This document shows positions 1 to 11,399 of a stretch of DNA of 64,000 nucleotides, in pieces. Made by a program: the position numbers and the translations under genes. Numbering within the stretch: the first letter of the stretch is position 1; every line of letters begins with the position of its first letter. The stretch is from Fusarium oxysporum f. sp. lycopersici 4287 (Eukaryota; Ascomycota; Sordariomycetes; Hypocreales; Nectriaceae): assembly GCF_000149955.1 (NCBI RefSeq), contig NC_030994.1:930001-994000 (forward strand), read 5' to 3'. Below the pieces are notes generated by a model that did no database searches, had not been told where the DNA came from, and was given only the letters and a program-made list of their open reading frames with translations.

Positions 1-309
1 GCCTTGGTTATCATCAGGGGTTGGGTCTGTATCTGGAGTGGTGTTAGTTGTCATACGATTGTCTTGTGCGGCTCATTTCATCTGTCTTCTGACTCTTTCA
101 ATCTCAACTAGACATTCACTATCCACTCAATGCCCCAACGTGAATGTCATCCTCATACCTTGTTCATCATGCCCCGCCGGATCTGACTTTTCCTGTAATG
201 GAGGACTAGTCCTCGTGCTCGCCCTTTTACCTTCTGTATCGTGAGCACCCATGTCTTTGCCGTTTCTCTTCCAACTATCACAATGCGCCTCGACTCCTCG
301 GGACAACAT
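1..309 (-). CDS. Partial hypothetical gene running off the left edge
   Basis: Tentative two-exon start of a minus-strand gene. Exon 1 is 309..159, beginning at an ATG directly preceded by an in-frame stop. Exon 2 is 32..1 and continues outside the window. The proposed intron (158..33) has a GTATGA donor and a CTAAC branch motif about ten bases before a CCAG acceptor. Splicing keeps one open frame from the charged, Ser/Thr/Pro-containing exon 1 into an acidic stretch (DTDPTPDDNQG). The product would be hydrophilic and probably disordered. No domain is recognised. Support rests only on splice signals and frame agreement. Confidence 0.32.
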
Positions 310-2443
310 CTAGTATAAATACTCCCTCACTCGATGAGGGGGAGAGAACAAAAATCACGAGAATATGCACAACCGGATACAACATCCAATTAAAGACTCC
401 ACAAAGATGGCCTGTTTTGCTTCTTCCACTGCAAATGTGACAGGTTCCAAAAGACGAGAGACAAGTGGGAAGAAGGCCCTTAAACATGATAAATTGCGTA
501 ATATCTCAACTTACACTGACGAAACAGGATAGCCCTCCCGTACGTCGCTCATCTTGACTTGCCCGTTTACGCAGAAGCTATAGAGCATCCTTTGGAATTT
601 TCTCTTTGGCAATCCTGACGTCCTCGGCGCTGCAAGACTAGTGCCTGATCTGGACCCCTTGGCGTAGAGAACATGCCAGTCGACACGGCACGAGCGAGGT
701 ACTCTCCATGGTTAGATAGATTCGGGGTTTGACTTGATGTCCGAGATTTTCGCATTCGAGTAATTTATGGAGATGGTGGAATTACTGGCGTGAGTGTTTG
801 AAGCGATATCTCGGGTGAGGAAATAGAGTTGGCGAGATCGGGGGATAGATCTGACGGGGAGAAGCGAGTGCTGGGGTAAGAGTTACAGTATCCTAGCTTG
901 GATTTGAAGGTGAAGGTCACTGGATTGGGTATTCATGTCGGTGTTTTCTTGTCGTTTGCTGATATGTCACTATAATTGGTTACAATGCACGCGGTTGGTG
1001 ATATTGCAGCATGGCTGAGACAGTTCAAATGTTTGCACTTCGAGTGAGAGTTGACCATTCAGCAGGAAATGGCAGGGATAACTGCACCCGAAATCCTGGG
1101 TCTGGACCGAGCAAAAGACGTAGGTGCAAGCTACCTAATTTTACGAGATTCCATTAAAGTGGTTAATCAAGCCAAGGCGCAAACAGGCATCAACAGCTCA
1201 TGACTCTTTAAGTTGTTTGCATAGCGAAGATGTTTTGTGAAACTGACTCAAATACAGGCCTCCAATAAAACTCGATCTGTATCAAGGCCATTTCAGAACC
1301 GCCATCTGCATCGAGTTATTTATGGACAATTCACCAGCATGACCGTATTACAATGCCAGTGTTCCCCTCCTCATACGCACATATGCACATGCAGTGCATA
1401 TTGCGCGTTTACGATAAATACCAATGCATTGCCCTGCAAGTGTGAGTGAGCGAGTGAAGCTCCTTGGTTGGCAGCAGTGTATGATAGAGATAAGAGATCT
1501 GTCCGCGTGATGGTGAAAAAGGGTGGGATATCCCGCACGATCCGGTTCTCTAGCTGCCGTTTCCGTCTGATAATCACAACACCAAGTCAAAAGTCGCGAT
1601 ACTAAGACTTGGCCGATCAAGTGAACTCTTTGAATGCAGTTAGAGTGGTAGACTTGTAGAGGCGAGGCTGGCTAGTTTGTTGATCTGTTATGCACAAGAC
1701 CCAAAACAATATATGAGAACACCATCGCAAGGCAATTCAAGTCACCATATTTCACCATTGTAACCAGTTACAGAGGAAAAGGCACTAGAGAAGGCTGGGA
1801 AAACACCATAGCTAATCCCTGTCACGAAATATCAGATATAGCTCTTCCCCGCTCAGAGGCGGGAGAGACGCGATGCATGCTAGCAACCCTCTTTGTATTA
1901 ATGAGGGTGTGATCAAGGCCGCATCGAGAGAGGCTGATGTGCGGCCCCTTGAAAGCGCCTGTCGAAGCAGAGGAACACGGGGGAGAAGAGAGTGGTGATT
2001 ATGGTGGTAGTGGTTTGATTAGAAGCAGGTCGGAGTGGGATGATATCGTCTTATCTCCACCAGTTCATCACCAAAGCATCACATCCATAAACAGTAGAAT
2101 TACTGACTGTAGAAGGGGAGCAAATATAGACGACACATGCAATGCACCATTCATGATTCATCGCCACTGGAGGACCCCTATTGCAGAGCGATCATCCCCT
2201 CCCAAACATCGAACATCAAAACATCGCTTCATCATTCACTCATTCTTCTCTCACCGACTGTCGGAGCTAAAGTTCCCAAGGCTGCGTCGCATCGAGATCG
2301 TGATGGAGGGGAGCGAATTTGGGGGTCATCGCCCTCTAAAACAGACGCCACTTTATCTGTGGGGAAACGCGTGAGCTTGATGATTTTTTGGTGCTAGGCA
2401 TGGGTGTTACAAGACCTTGGAAGATAATATCTCTTGTGTCATT
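310..2443. other. Long intergenic region, no supported gene
   Basis: About 2.1 kb without a convincing coding region. Open frames here are short, lack clear ATG/splice structure and have low-complexity translations. A TATAAATA-like stretch lies at about 313-322. I see no repeat unit or RNA gene. Confidence 0.5.
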
Positions 2444-2605
2444 ATGGTATTCATATTACTCGCAACTCTCCCGTTTCTCTTGAGTCTTCCTATTTTCTAC
2501 TTTTTTATCGTCTTTTTAATACAGGCCCGTGATAATTTTGAGCTCGTTGATCCAAATCCTCCTCCAACAACGTCACCTAATATCTACTGTGACGAGACGG
2601 CTTGA
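2444..2605 (+). CDS. Possible small membrane peptide / upstream ORF
   Basis: A 53-codon ATG-started frame ends 24 bases before the next gene's ATG. Residues 1-26 are almost entirely hydrophobic, followed by a short acidic, proline-rich tail (NFELVDPNPPP). It could be a tiny membrane peptide, a regulatory upstream ORF of the 2630 gene, or chance in a T-rich leader. Nothing else supports it. Confidence 0.15.
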   Translation: MVFILLATLPFLLSLPIFYFFIVFLIQARDNFELVDPNPPPTTSPNIYCDETA

Positions 2606-2629
2606 AACACCAACGTAATAATCAAGGCA

Positions 2630-3289
2630 ATGCCGCCACATTCAAATTCTCCTCTGCTTCCCATCTCCACGCCCACAGCTATCGCATCGCCATATGAGCA
2701 ACCACCACCTCCTGCTCCTACAGCAGCGAACCATGTTCAGCGGTTCGCCATCACGACTTTCTCTCTCGCCCGTTTCGCCCGCGGTGTCTCCTTAATAGCA
2801 TACCCACGGTTTGGCCTCTGGGCCCTCGATATCGCACCTGATGGTTCAGCATATATGCTCGCTAGTCTAATTGGCATTCGCGATATTCTCCTCTCGGGGC
2901 TTTTGTACACGAGCGATACTACAAACGCTGCGACGGACTCGGCTGCTCGTCGCGAAGTAACCCGTGCGCTTGCGACGAACTTGTTCAGCGATGCGCTCGA
3001 TGCTTTTGTGCTGATATTCTACGCTGCGTGGTCCGATGATTGGGGAAATCCGATTGCGGTTATCGTCATCTCTGCTGTCATGGCCATCTTTGAACATCTG
3101 ACGCTGTGGAGCTTGAGCGAGGATGATTGGGCTGCGCATGAGTATGGGAGTCTGGGCGATGATAAGAAGGCGAGGATGAATGCTTGGCTCCGAGAGTTGG
3201 AACGTTGTGGCCCTGAGACGTATCGACCTGAACAGTCTGTTCCGCCATCATCGCGAGCATCGTTCAGACAGTATGGAGCTATTGTTTAG
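2630..3289 (+). CDS. Hypothetical multi-pass membrane protein (DUF4267-like)
   Basis: A single-exon gene of 219 residues that I do not recognise by name. Residues 1-35 are Pro/Ser-rich and likely disordered. The remainder has hydrophobic segments at about 38-60, 70-92 and 118-160, with a GIRDILLSGLLY stretch. That stretch resembles the glycine-arginine-aspartate motif of fungal DUF4267 integral membrane proteins. The C-terminal 60 residues are hydrophilic (cytosolic or lumenal tail). A second DUF4267-like protein sits at 14.3 kb, so the window may hold two members. Function is unknown. Codon structure and the uninterrupted frame support a real gene; the family call is weak. Confidence 0.65.
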   Translation: MPPHSNSPLLPISTPTAIASPYEQPPPPAPTAANHVQRFAITTFSLARFARGVSLIAYPRFGLWALDIAPDGSAYMLASLIGIRDILLSGLLYTSDTTNAATDSAARREVTRALATNLFSDALDAFVLIFYAAWSDDWGNPIAVIVISAVMAIFEHLTLWSLSEDDWAAHEYGSLGDDKKARMNAWLRELERCGPETYRPEQSVPPSSRASFRQYGAIV

Positions 3290-4020
3290 ATGTTGATGAG
3301 CTATGGGTTTGATGAAGAAAAGTTACGGCTGTTGTGTCTATTCTGCGTGGCGTTCATGGCTTGTTTGCATCTGTGTCGTTTTCAAGATGGTTGATCGTTT
3401 GGAGTCGGGAGTGCATGTTGCATGACTGAATCATGGTGATGTTTTCTGCGATGCATCTGGTTATGCAGTTTATACCTTCAATACCATTGCTTTTGAGTTT
3501 GACATTTGTTGTGGGCGGGGACTACTGGAGGTGAATATGTCTGGTCTGTGTTTTCATATGCTACAGAGGTGACGATAGACTCATCGTAGCGAGCTTTGAT
3601 ATAAACGAGAACTCTTGTAAACCTTGTCAAGCTTATCAGTGTCACTATGCCCGAAAACTTCAAATCCTCTAGAAGCTCGGCAGATCAATAAATGGCGTTA
3701 GAATCCATAAATCTCATACGAACAATCCCATGACACAAACTCAATTACAGCTTTACAACAAATCGGAGATGTATATATCACAACCCCTTGCTATGGCGTG
3801 ATATATCGCATCTGAGGCACAATCAAGGGTCTGGTCTGACAAACGTGCCGCATGTGGAGCATATCGGCCGCTAAAATCCTCCGACTCAACGACAAAACGT
3901 CTTTAAATCTTTTCTTTTTTCTATATTTCGCCTCCCTCACTTGTCGCATACGACAATAGATCATCTCCTCCGCTTCTCCTGTCGTTACACTTGCGCTGTT
4001 TTCTGCATTGAGTTGTTACC
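3290..4020. other. Intergenic region, promoter of the FMO gene
   Basis: About 730 bases between two plus-strand genes. It has a pyrimidine-rich stretch just before the FMO start (CTTTTCTTTTTTC at about 3908-3920), typical of fungal promoters. I see no gene. Confidence 0.5.
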
Positions 4021-5576
4021 ATGTCTGTCCCTCGTGTAAAGCGTGTGGCGGTCATCGGCGCCGGACCAGCGGGTGCTATTGCGGTTGATGCTTTGGTGCA
4101 AGAGAAGACTTTTGATCTTATTAGGGTTTTTGAACGCCGTGAAGGGCCTGGAGGATGTTGGTAAGTTATCAGATTTCTAGTAAAATACCAGATTATATGG
4201 TGAGAGAATTTGAGCTGACGATGCAAGGATTGGTGATACAACTCAACCTCCAACAATCTCAAATCTGGCAAAGCTCGCAGATCGTACAGCAGATGAGCAA
4301 CTGCCCATCCCTGAGACTTTACCAACACTTCTTCCCAAGTCCACGCAACCACGCCATGAAGAATCATCTCTGTACCCATACCTAGAAACCAACGTTGACA
4401 CATCCACCATGGAGTTCACACAAGAGCCCATCCCCGAAATCCGCAGTGAGAGATCAATCGGGATGCACGGCCCCGAGACGCCCTTTCGGCACTGGAAAGT
4501 CATGCGTGACTACATCGCAGGTATCTTGCATCGTAACCACTACCAAGATCTCATCTCGTACAACACCACCGTGGAACATGTTGAGAAGACTGGTGATGAG
4601 TGGAAGGTTGTGTTGAGAAAGGAGGGAAAGAAGCAGGATTACTGGTGGAGTGAGACTTTTGATGCTGTGGTTGTGGCGAGCGGTCATTACTGGGTGCCGT
4701 ATATTCCGGCTGTGGAGGGCTTGGAGCAGTTTGAGAAGACGAGGCCGGGGAGTGTGGTGCACAGCAAGCACTTCCGAGGGCGAGACTCTTTTCACGGCAA
4801 GGTAAGTTGTACGACCTTAAGACAGTGACAGTACTAATTTGCGTGCACAGAGAGTCGTTGTTGTGGGTGCTTCTGTATCAGCGGCTGATATCGCAGTTGA
4901 TCTCGTCGACACAGCCAAATCACCAATTCACTGCGTCACCATCGGCCACACCACAAACGTCTTCTTTGGCGACACAGCCTTTGACCACCCCAAGATCCAG
5001 CAACACCCATCTATCGCCAAAGTCGTCAACCGAACAGTGCACTTCATCGACGGAACCAGCGTTGCAGATGTAGACCACATCATCTTCGGCACAGGCTACA
5101 GCTGGACCCTCCCATTCCTCCCCTCCCTCCCCGTCCGCAACAATCGCGTCCCCGGTCTATACCAACACATCGTATGGCAGAAAGATCCGACAATTCTCTT
5201 CGTCGGCGCAGTAGGCGCAGGTCTCACGTTCAAGATCTTCGAGTGGCAAGCCGTCTACGCAGCTCGTATCCTCGCAGGCCGAGCGACTGTACCTTCACAG
5301 GAGGAGATGCAGAGGTGGGAGGATGAGAGGATACAGACACACGGCGATGGACCAAAGTTCTCTGTTGTGTTTCCGGACTTTGAGGATTACTTTGAGGCGG
5401 TGAGGGAGCTTGCGGGTGAGGGTGAGGCAGGGGTGGGACGCAAGTTGCCCAAGTTTAGGAGGGAGTGGTTTAGGAATTTTATAGAGGGTACGGAGTTGAG
5501 GAAGGGATTGTGGAGGAGGTGGAATGCGAAGGCGAAGGCGGATCTTGAGAAGGATGGTGTGAAGGCGAGGTTGTAG
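4021..5576 (+). CDS. Flavin-containing monooxygenase
   Basis: Three exons (4021-4160, 4228-4801, 4851-5576) encode 479 residues. Both introns have GTAAGT donors, and splicing restores the family reading frame. The N-terminus carries the FAD-binding Rossmann motif GAGPAG (residues 13-18). The second dinucleotide fold begins with VVVVGASVSA (about 241-250), which binds NADPH. An ATGY-type motif, FGTGYSW, lies near residue 318. FMO-family enzymes use NADPH and O2 to oxygenate soft nucleophiles such as tertiary amines and thioethers; the substrate here is unknown. The protein ends in ARL, which fits the loose peroxisomal PTS1 consensus. A Zn2Cys6 regulator follows on the same strand. It could also be an N-hydroxylating or Baeyer-Villiger-type relative. 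Confidence 0.9.
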
Positions 5577-6789
5577 ATGGATTTGGACTGTAGAGTAGAT
5601 ATTGTGTTTGATCTAGATTTAGACGTATAAATAGAGCAGGAATATAGAACTCCGATCAAAGAGCCAGAAATTGACCATATCTGGTCACCATGTTCGGAGC
5701 ACTGAATGTCTCGTGTACATTAACAAGGTGCCGGAGTTCAAAGTGCTGGAGAGGTTCACGCCTTACCATCTCTTTTCCCGCCTCAAAAACCAGTGATGCT
5801 AGCTATGAGTGCATATATTTGCGAGAATAAAATATCGAATCAAGGCTCTACAGGGCCACTATATAATATGTATTTCCAGGTTAAACAGCTTAGTTTTAAT
5901 GAATTGACGTTGTTATCCGTATAGCTTACCCCATACCCCGGATTTTCAAGGTGGAGCTTCCAGGGGATGTCATGAACTTAACATGCCGGCAATGAATTTC
6001 CATTTAGTAATAGTTTGCTTCGGTCGAGCCTCTCAAAAACTTGGAGGACAGAGTTACACGAAACAGAAGACGAGGCGTCATTAGTGAGCATGTGGTTTGG
6101 GTGTGCACCCCGCATCTTGCCGGAGATCAATAGTGAGCCATGACTTCTGGAAGCTTTCTGACATGAGCTGTAAGAAGAAGGTTTACGTTCTGAGATGATA
6201 AGAAACGTTGAGCTGTTTAATGTTACTGTTTGAGACATCTGAGCTTTGAATGTTGAATTCTTATCGTAGTTAGGCTTGATAAGCGAGTGCCGAGATGCGA
6301 GTTGGTGGAGTATCGGGATCGATGCTTGACTCCACCAAATGTCCACTTGAGCTCTAGAATGTGACCCAGGATATGGATATATAGTTTTTGTTTCCGCGTT
6401 GAAGAGCACATTATGAGGCATTGACCTCAATACGATACAAGCTGTTCATAAGATAGAAGAGTTCAGAACATCGCTCAGACGTATACGTCTCATCTCGGCT
6501 TCCAAAGCCTATCTTTTAGGGGGAAACAAATAGCTTCACCTCTTATCAGCGTTACGTCGTCACAGTGAACCAAGAATTAGCGTCTGTTAGTGGCTGATAG
6601 TGATGCACTTCCCCGCGTTTTTATCTCGTCCAATGGTCCAGGGCCTGGAGATACGTTGCCACGCCCCCCATGTCCCTTCTCGAATCCCCATTAATGACCA
6701 ACACCTCCATGTTCTTGCGAGGACGATCTTCTCTCCTTTTCATTTCATAGCTCCAACCTCTTCGTTTTTACCAAGTTAAGAGGCGCAAA
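5577..6789. other. Intergenic region, no supported gene
   Basis: About 1.2 kb. One minus-strand frame (6421..5978, 147 codons from its first ATG) is open but has no recognisable domain, TATA box or splice context. I treat it as chance. Confidence 0.4.
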
Positions 6790-8839
6790 ATGCAGACGAA
6801 AACATCAACAAAGACAAATTGCAGAAGAGCTTCAAAGACCAAGAATGGTCCTAATCCACGATCACGCTCAGGTTGTGTTACTTGCAAGGCAAAGCATGTA
6901 GGTCAATCTGCTTGTTCTTTTTCGCTTGTTCTGAGAACGCATACTCACTATCCAGACAAAATGCGACGAAACAAGACCCGAGTGTCTGAGATGTATTCAC
7001 AAAGGCGTTAAATGCGGCGGGTACTGGAAAGAGTTTAAATGGTCCTTCAAACATCAACCTGGCGAAGTAAACTTTGAGTTCGCGGCCCCGACCTCACCAA
7101 CGTCTTCGCGAAGAAGTTCGACTATGCAACCCGAGCCGTCATTCGTAGCGACACCTTCTGCGGTATTCGATGTTCCGCTAGATACACCTGCTCCAGCGCT
7201 GGCTGAGGAGTTGCCAATTGAAGACAACACTTCAATCCTTGGTGACGCGAGTTGGACGACAAGTTCTTGTACCGAGTCGGATAACGATATCTTTGCGCGG
7301 TCGAATTCCATCGTTGAAGAGAATCTAAGCGACATGACGGTCCAGAATGTCGAAATGACATCTCAAGCTCTTACGCCGACGAATGAATCTCAATACTTTG
7401 AAGGAACGCCGCTCACTGTTGGTCTCATAACCGACACTTCATCCCTCCTCATCAGCAACTGGTTCGAACAAGTCTGTACATTATGGTCTGGTTTCGATTC
7501 AGACTTTAACCTCAATCGAAAACTCGCTCTTGAGCTATGCACGAGTTCACAATCTGTGTTTAGTTCGCTGCAGAGCATGTCTGCTGGATTCTTGTCTACG
7601 CGATTACCGCACATGAAGCAATCGGCTATGTATTTCCTGCAAGCGGCCACCGGATCAGTTCTTTCAGAGGCAGAAGAGATTATTCAGAACCCAGCCGTCG
7701 ATAACATGCCCGCTGGTGCATTATTCTCACTATTTTGTCTGGGAACGACGGTGTGTTGGGTTGATGCGAGACAATTAGGTCTACCATTCTTCCGATCAGC
7801 TCGCAAGATCTTAAATCGCCTCAACCGCCGTATTTCATCACTTTCAGCAAAGGACCTCGAACTTTTATCCTTCTTCAACAGAAGTCTAACATACTGTGAA
7901 ATGCTCCTCGCAGCAGTTAACCAAGACGACACAGCTCTCGACACCGATGATCCAGTCACAGGCCCTCAAACCGACTCCTCAATGCAACTAGCCGAGCGAT
8001 ACATGGACAACTCACCACACCCGTGGACTGGCATTTCCCCGCTTGCATCTCAGCTCTTTGCACAAGCGATAAGGCTCTGCCGAAGCTTCCGAAGAAATCT
8101 GAAACTACCGAAAGAAACAGGGCGGGATTTCCAGCGAGCTCTGGAGGAGATCCAAGAGGCGCAGCGGTTGGAGGAGAAGCTTCTGGGGCTTGAGTTCCAG
8201 AATACCCTTTGTGTTGCTAACACGGGAGATTATCGGACACCGTCGCTTCATCTTGCGCAGGTCGCTGAGGCTTATAAACTCGCTGCGTTGCTGCAGCTGT
8301 ATCAGACGTTCCCGGATCTGGTGGCTTTGCGATTACCGACCGATTCTGTTCATGCGAATAGTCGACATATTCCTTGGGAGGAGTGGATTATTCCGTTGAG
8401 TCTCCGTCTTGTTAATGTTTTGGAGCATATTCCGCCCAATTCTGGCACACGCTGTATCCAGCCTTTGCTGTACATCACCGCGAGTACTAGCCTTCGCTAC
8501 GATACCACGACGATGCTTGACATTTCTACCTCTTCATTCAATACAGGCATCGGCTCGTCAAACTTCCAGACGGATCCCTTCTCTATGGATATGCTAGGTA
8601 CTTCACCGCCACCTGCCAACCTAATATCCCGCATGTCCCTCGACATTAGTAACGCTCGGCATTTCATCACCGGTCGGCTGAACATGTTGGAGAGCAGTTT
8701 ACCGCCGAAACCAGTCATGATGGCGAAGGAACTTATCAAAGCGATATGGGATGCTTATGATAGTGAAGCACCTGGGTCGGCTTCGGTGCATTGGGTGGAC
8801 GTGATGGAGGATAACAACTTGAGATCAATGTTTGGTTAG
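6790..8839 (+). CDS. Zn2Cys6 fungal transcription factor
   Basis: Two exons (6790-6897 and 6956-8839) give 663 residues. The intron splits the DNA-binding domain, as is common in this family. Joining the exons produces a complete zinc cluster with Cys at residues 29, 32, 39, 46, 49 and 56 (spacing C-x2-C-x6-C-x6-C-x2-C-x6-C). A basic segment, KEFKWSFKH, follows. The long C-terminal part (about 190-660) is helical and resembles the fungal_trans_2 / DUF3468 regulatory region. It probably acts as a nuclear pathway-specific regulator. It lies between the FMO gene and the cupin/HODM-like genes, so control of that neighbourhood is plausible but unproven. The second exon is one long open frame with no sign of decay. 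Confidence 0.9.
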
Positions 8840-8991
8840 GTGACTGCAAATAAGATTGTTTATTGGATCAATGTTGGAGTTTATAGGGAGATATCACAGT
8901 ATGAGTTTAACTCGGGTTATTGGCTTAATTGAGAGCTTCATATATGGAAGCATTCTAATCTATCAGATCCCGCTATCCAAGCCCTTCCCAT

Positions 8992-9345
8992 CTATAGATC
9001 GCCCATCTTTCTCGCACCAGTATAAAACGCCAACCCTGTATCCGGCGAAGAGAAAGTAAGCGTAGCGCCATTGGGGATATAAAACACGTCCCCAGCCTTG
9101 GCCTCGACCTTTTGGCCCGTCGAGTCCTCAATGACAAAGTTTCCCTCAAGGATGATCTTGCACTCGTCGTACTTGTATGTGTATGTGAGAGGCTCGCCCT
9201 TGTTGACGCGGAAAAGACCCATGGCCAGGGGCTTCTCGGCGCCTTCGGGCGTGGAGTGGATGTCGCCGATGAAAGTGTTTCCGCCTGAGAGAGGGGGGAT
9301 CTCGAATTTGGATTGAGCTTGGGCGAAGTGCTTGAAGGAGGCCAT
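8992..9345 (-). CDS. Small cupin protein (EutQ-like)
   Basis: A 117-residue single-domain cupin. The start chosen is the ATG at 9345 (MASFKHFAQ). An upstream in-frame ATG would add a 45-residue Ser-rich leader unlike the family. The motifs look like a cupin beta barrel: [18 protein letters not shown] for the first motif and [15 protein letters not shown] for the second. The first motif lacks the usual His pair, so metal binding is uncertain, as in ethanolamine-utilisation EutQ-like cupins. It converges on the preceding regulator gene and is divergent from the first HODM-like gene across a 566-base intergenic region. The exact reaction is unknown. Confidence 0.85.
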   Translation of the reverse strand: MASFKHFAQAQSKFEIPPLSGGNTFIGDIHSTPEGAEKPLAMGLFRVNKGEPLTYTYKYDECKIILEGNFVIEDSTGQKVEAKAGDVFYIPNGATLTFSSPDTGLAFYTGARKMGDL

Positions 9346-9911
9346 TTTGATAGTCTTTTGGAGATTGACTTTTAAGGGTTTGTTTAGGTGAAGAGATGGA
9401 ATGTTTGAGACAGAAGTAGATTGCTTGATGCTAGATACAGACAATCGAGGAAGAGTCCCTTTCATATACCCATCTCTCAAGCCTCAATCCTCCTCGAGAT
9501 ACTTACTCTAGTTTCACACATAAGCGGCGAGGTTAGCCATCACCAAACATTCATTCCCTCTTTGGAGCAATGTTACCGGAGTGTTTGCGGGGAATGATAA
9601 GATGGCGATAGCATGGTTTTTCCTATTTGGGTCAAGTTGTCCGGTTCGAAGATTGTGGGGTTTTCGGGAGGCGGAGGTCGCGGGGCGTGGAGCGTCCGTT
9701 TGGAGAAGCGATTTCCGGTTTGTGAAATGATAGATACGTAACTTGTTTTTACGAGAGGGAGTGATAGTGGGATGGTGGGTTAAAATGGGTGGTATGGCTG
9801 CTAGGAGTGTTGAGGGTTGTGTATATATGTGTTGACTTACACGGTTGTTTCACAGCACAAGTATCTTCTATTGTAATTGCATCTCAAGATAGGTCGCCCT
9901 CGCCTTTCTAC
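9346..9911. promoter_or_regulatory. Divergent promoter of the cupin and first HODM-like gene
   Basis: This 566-base stretch separates head-to-head genes. A TATATAT element at 9823-9829 points to the plus-strand gene. It also argues against the in-frame ATG at 9789, which lies upstream of it. A GC-rich patch with CGGAGG/CGGGG words lies at 9660-9710. Co-regulation of the two genes is an inference from layout. Confidence 0.5.
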
Positions 9912-11117
9912 ATGATCATGGACTTTACATTATCCTCCTTCGGCCCTCATGAAGCCGTCATACTCCTCAGCATCATAACAAGCCTCGCCCTTCTCGGCTA
10001 CAAGCTCAACGACATCATCCAAAGCCGCAAAAGCTTCCGCTACAAAAGCAAACTCCCTCCCGTATCATCAAACTACCAACCCAGCGACTACAAAACCCCC
10101 ATCCCAGAGCCCTACCCCAACTGGTCCATCGACAAGACCAAGCCCCTTCCCTACAGAGCATTCCGCTATGGCCCCAACTACCAAGTCACCATGGGTCTGC
10201 GGACGTGTCCCGTAGAGGAGTGGATTGAGCTGGATAACCACTATCCGAAATACCACGCTGATAAAGCTGCGAGGATCAAGGAGAGGGGGACCAAGTGTGT
10301 TGATACGCACCCTGATGCGTATCCTGCTGCTATTGAGCTTCTGCAGGAGTTGGCTGATTATCTACCCGCGAGATATCCGAGTCTTTTTGAACGGACGGCT
10401 GTTGGGATCAAGAATAAATGGTCGGGCGAAGACTTCAATATTATTGAGCGTCCACTAGCTGAAGATCCCATGGCCATCTGCGCCCGCCTCATTCAAGACG
10501 ATCTCGCCATCATGGTCGAGCGTCCTGATGGTCAATACTATCTCCTCGCTGGTGCCATTCTCCTCGCTGGCTTCTGGCGTCTCTCAGATAAATACGGCAT
10601 GTCCCTCTCCGAGATCCACACATCAGGCGACGTCCCCCATTTCAAGGAAAAGCTCGAGACAGGAATGTGCAAGTTCTTCAAACGCCTGCGCCCAGAAACA
10701 GTGTACAACCGCAACAACTACTTCCTCCAAGTCGACGACAGTCTAGCCTGGAGCTGGAGTATCGGCAGTGAAGACGCACCCTCTGTGAGCTGGAGCACCG
10801 CTGAGAAGGACAAGGCGATTGAGCACCACATGTTTCGCTCTGAGCGACAGTCTCTGAGGCGGTTGCCAAAGACTGGTGGTGTGGTGTTTACCATTCGAAC
10901 GTATTTTCACCCTGTGACGGAGATTGCGCAGGAGGATCATGTTCCCGGGAGATTGGCGAGTGCGGTTAGGAGTTGGGATGACAAGGTTGCGAACTACAAG
11001 GGGAAGCAGAAGTATGGTGAGGTGCTGTTGGAGTATCTTGATAGAGAGCATGAGAAGCAGTTGGCGAGGGGGTTGGATGTTGAGAAGGAGGGTGAGATTA
11101 GGAAATACCCTTGGTAG
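9912..11117 (+). CDS. DUF3445 / heme-dependent oxidative N-demethylase alpha-like protein (copy A)
   Basis: A single-exon gene of 401 residues starting at 9912 (MIMDF), about 90 bases after the TATA box. Residues about 13-30 form one hydrophobic membrane anchor. Family features follow: LPYRAFRYG near 79-87, LLAGAILLAGFWRLSDKYG around 211-229, LSEIHTSG, and the signature RSERQSLRRLP at about 309-319. PF11927 is named after the alpha subunit of bacterial heme-dependent oxidative N-demethylase, which demethylates dimethylamine; most fungal members are uncharacterised. It is convergent with a paralog (copy B) and shares its N-terminal anchor, the PYR.FR motif and the LRRLP signature. Substrate and heme content cannot be told from sequence. 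Confidence 0.85.
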   Translation: MIMDFTLSSFGPHEAVILLSIITSLALLGYKLNDIIQSRKSFRYKSKLPPVSSNYQPSDYKTPIPEPYPNWSIDKTKPLPYRAFRYGPNYQVTMGLRTCPVEEWIELDNHYPKYHADKAARIKERGTKCVDTHPDAYPAAIELLQELADYLPARYPSLFERTAVGIKNKWSGEDFNIIERPLAEDPMAICARLIQDDLAIMVERPDGQYYLLAGAILLAGFWRLSDKYGMSLSEIHTSGDVPHFKEKLETGMCKFFKRLRPETVYNRNNYFLQVDDSLAWSWSIGSEDAPSVSWSTAEKDKAIEHHMFRSERQSLRRLPKTGGVVFTIRTYFHPVTEIAQEDHVPGRLASAVRSWDDKVANYKGKQKYGEVLLEYLDREHEKQLARGLDVEKEGEIRKYPW

Positions 11118-11399
11118 ATGGCCATTCTGAGTTGATCGAGCCATCTTATGTCTGTTATGCAATATTTCGATAGATGACCTAGCCATAAACGAAGCATTCA
11201 TTTGAACTTTTACAATAAAAATTCTCATAACGAAGATGAACACTCATTGTTAATGCTCGACTTGTTCAACCTTGCTGAGTCTCCTCTTTCCCAGCTGCGT
11301 GCTTATCAACTTGTCGAATGAAGCCATCACAAGTTATCGAGCTCAGAGATTACAAAACGCATATGAAATAAATTAAATACTGCTATATAAGATCGTCAC

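Noticed and set aside
1937..2374. 145-codon plus-strand open frame
   Set aside because: Composition is unlike a folded protein and no family motif is visible; overlapping frames are equally open.
5978..6421. 147-codon minus-strand open frame
   Set aside because: No domain, no promoter or splice context, Ser-rich composition; probably chance.
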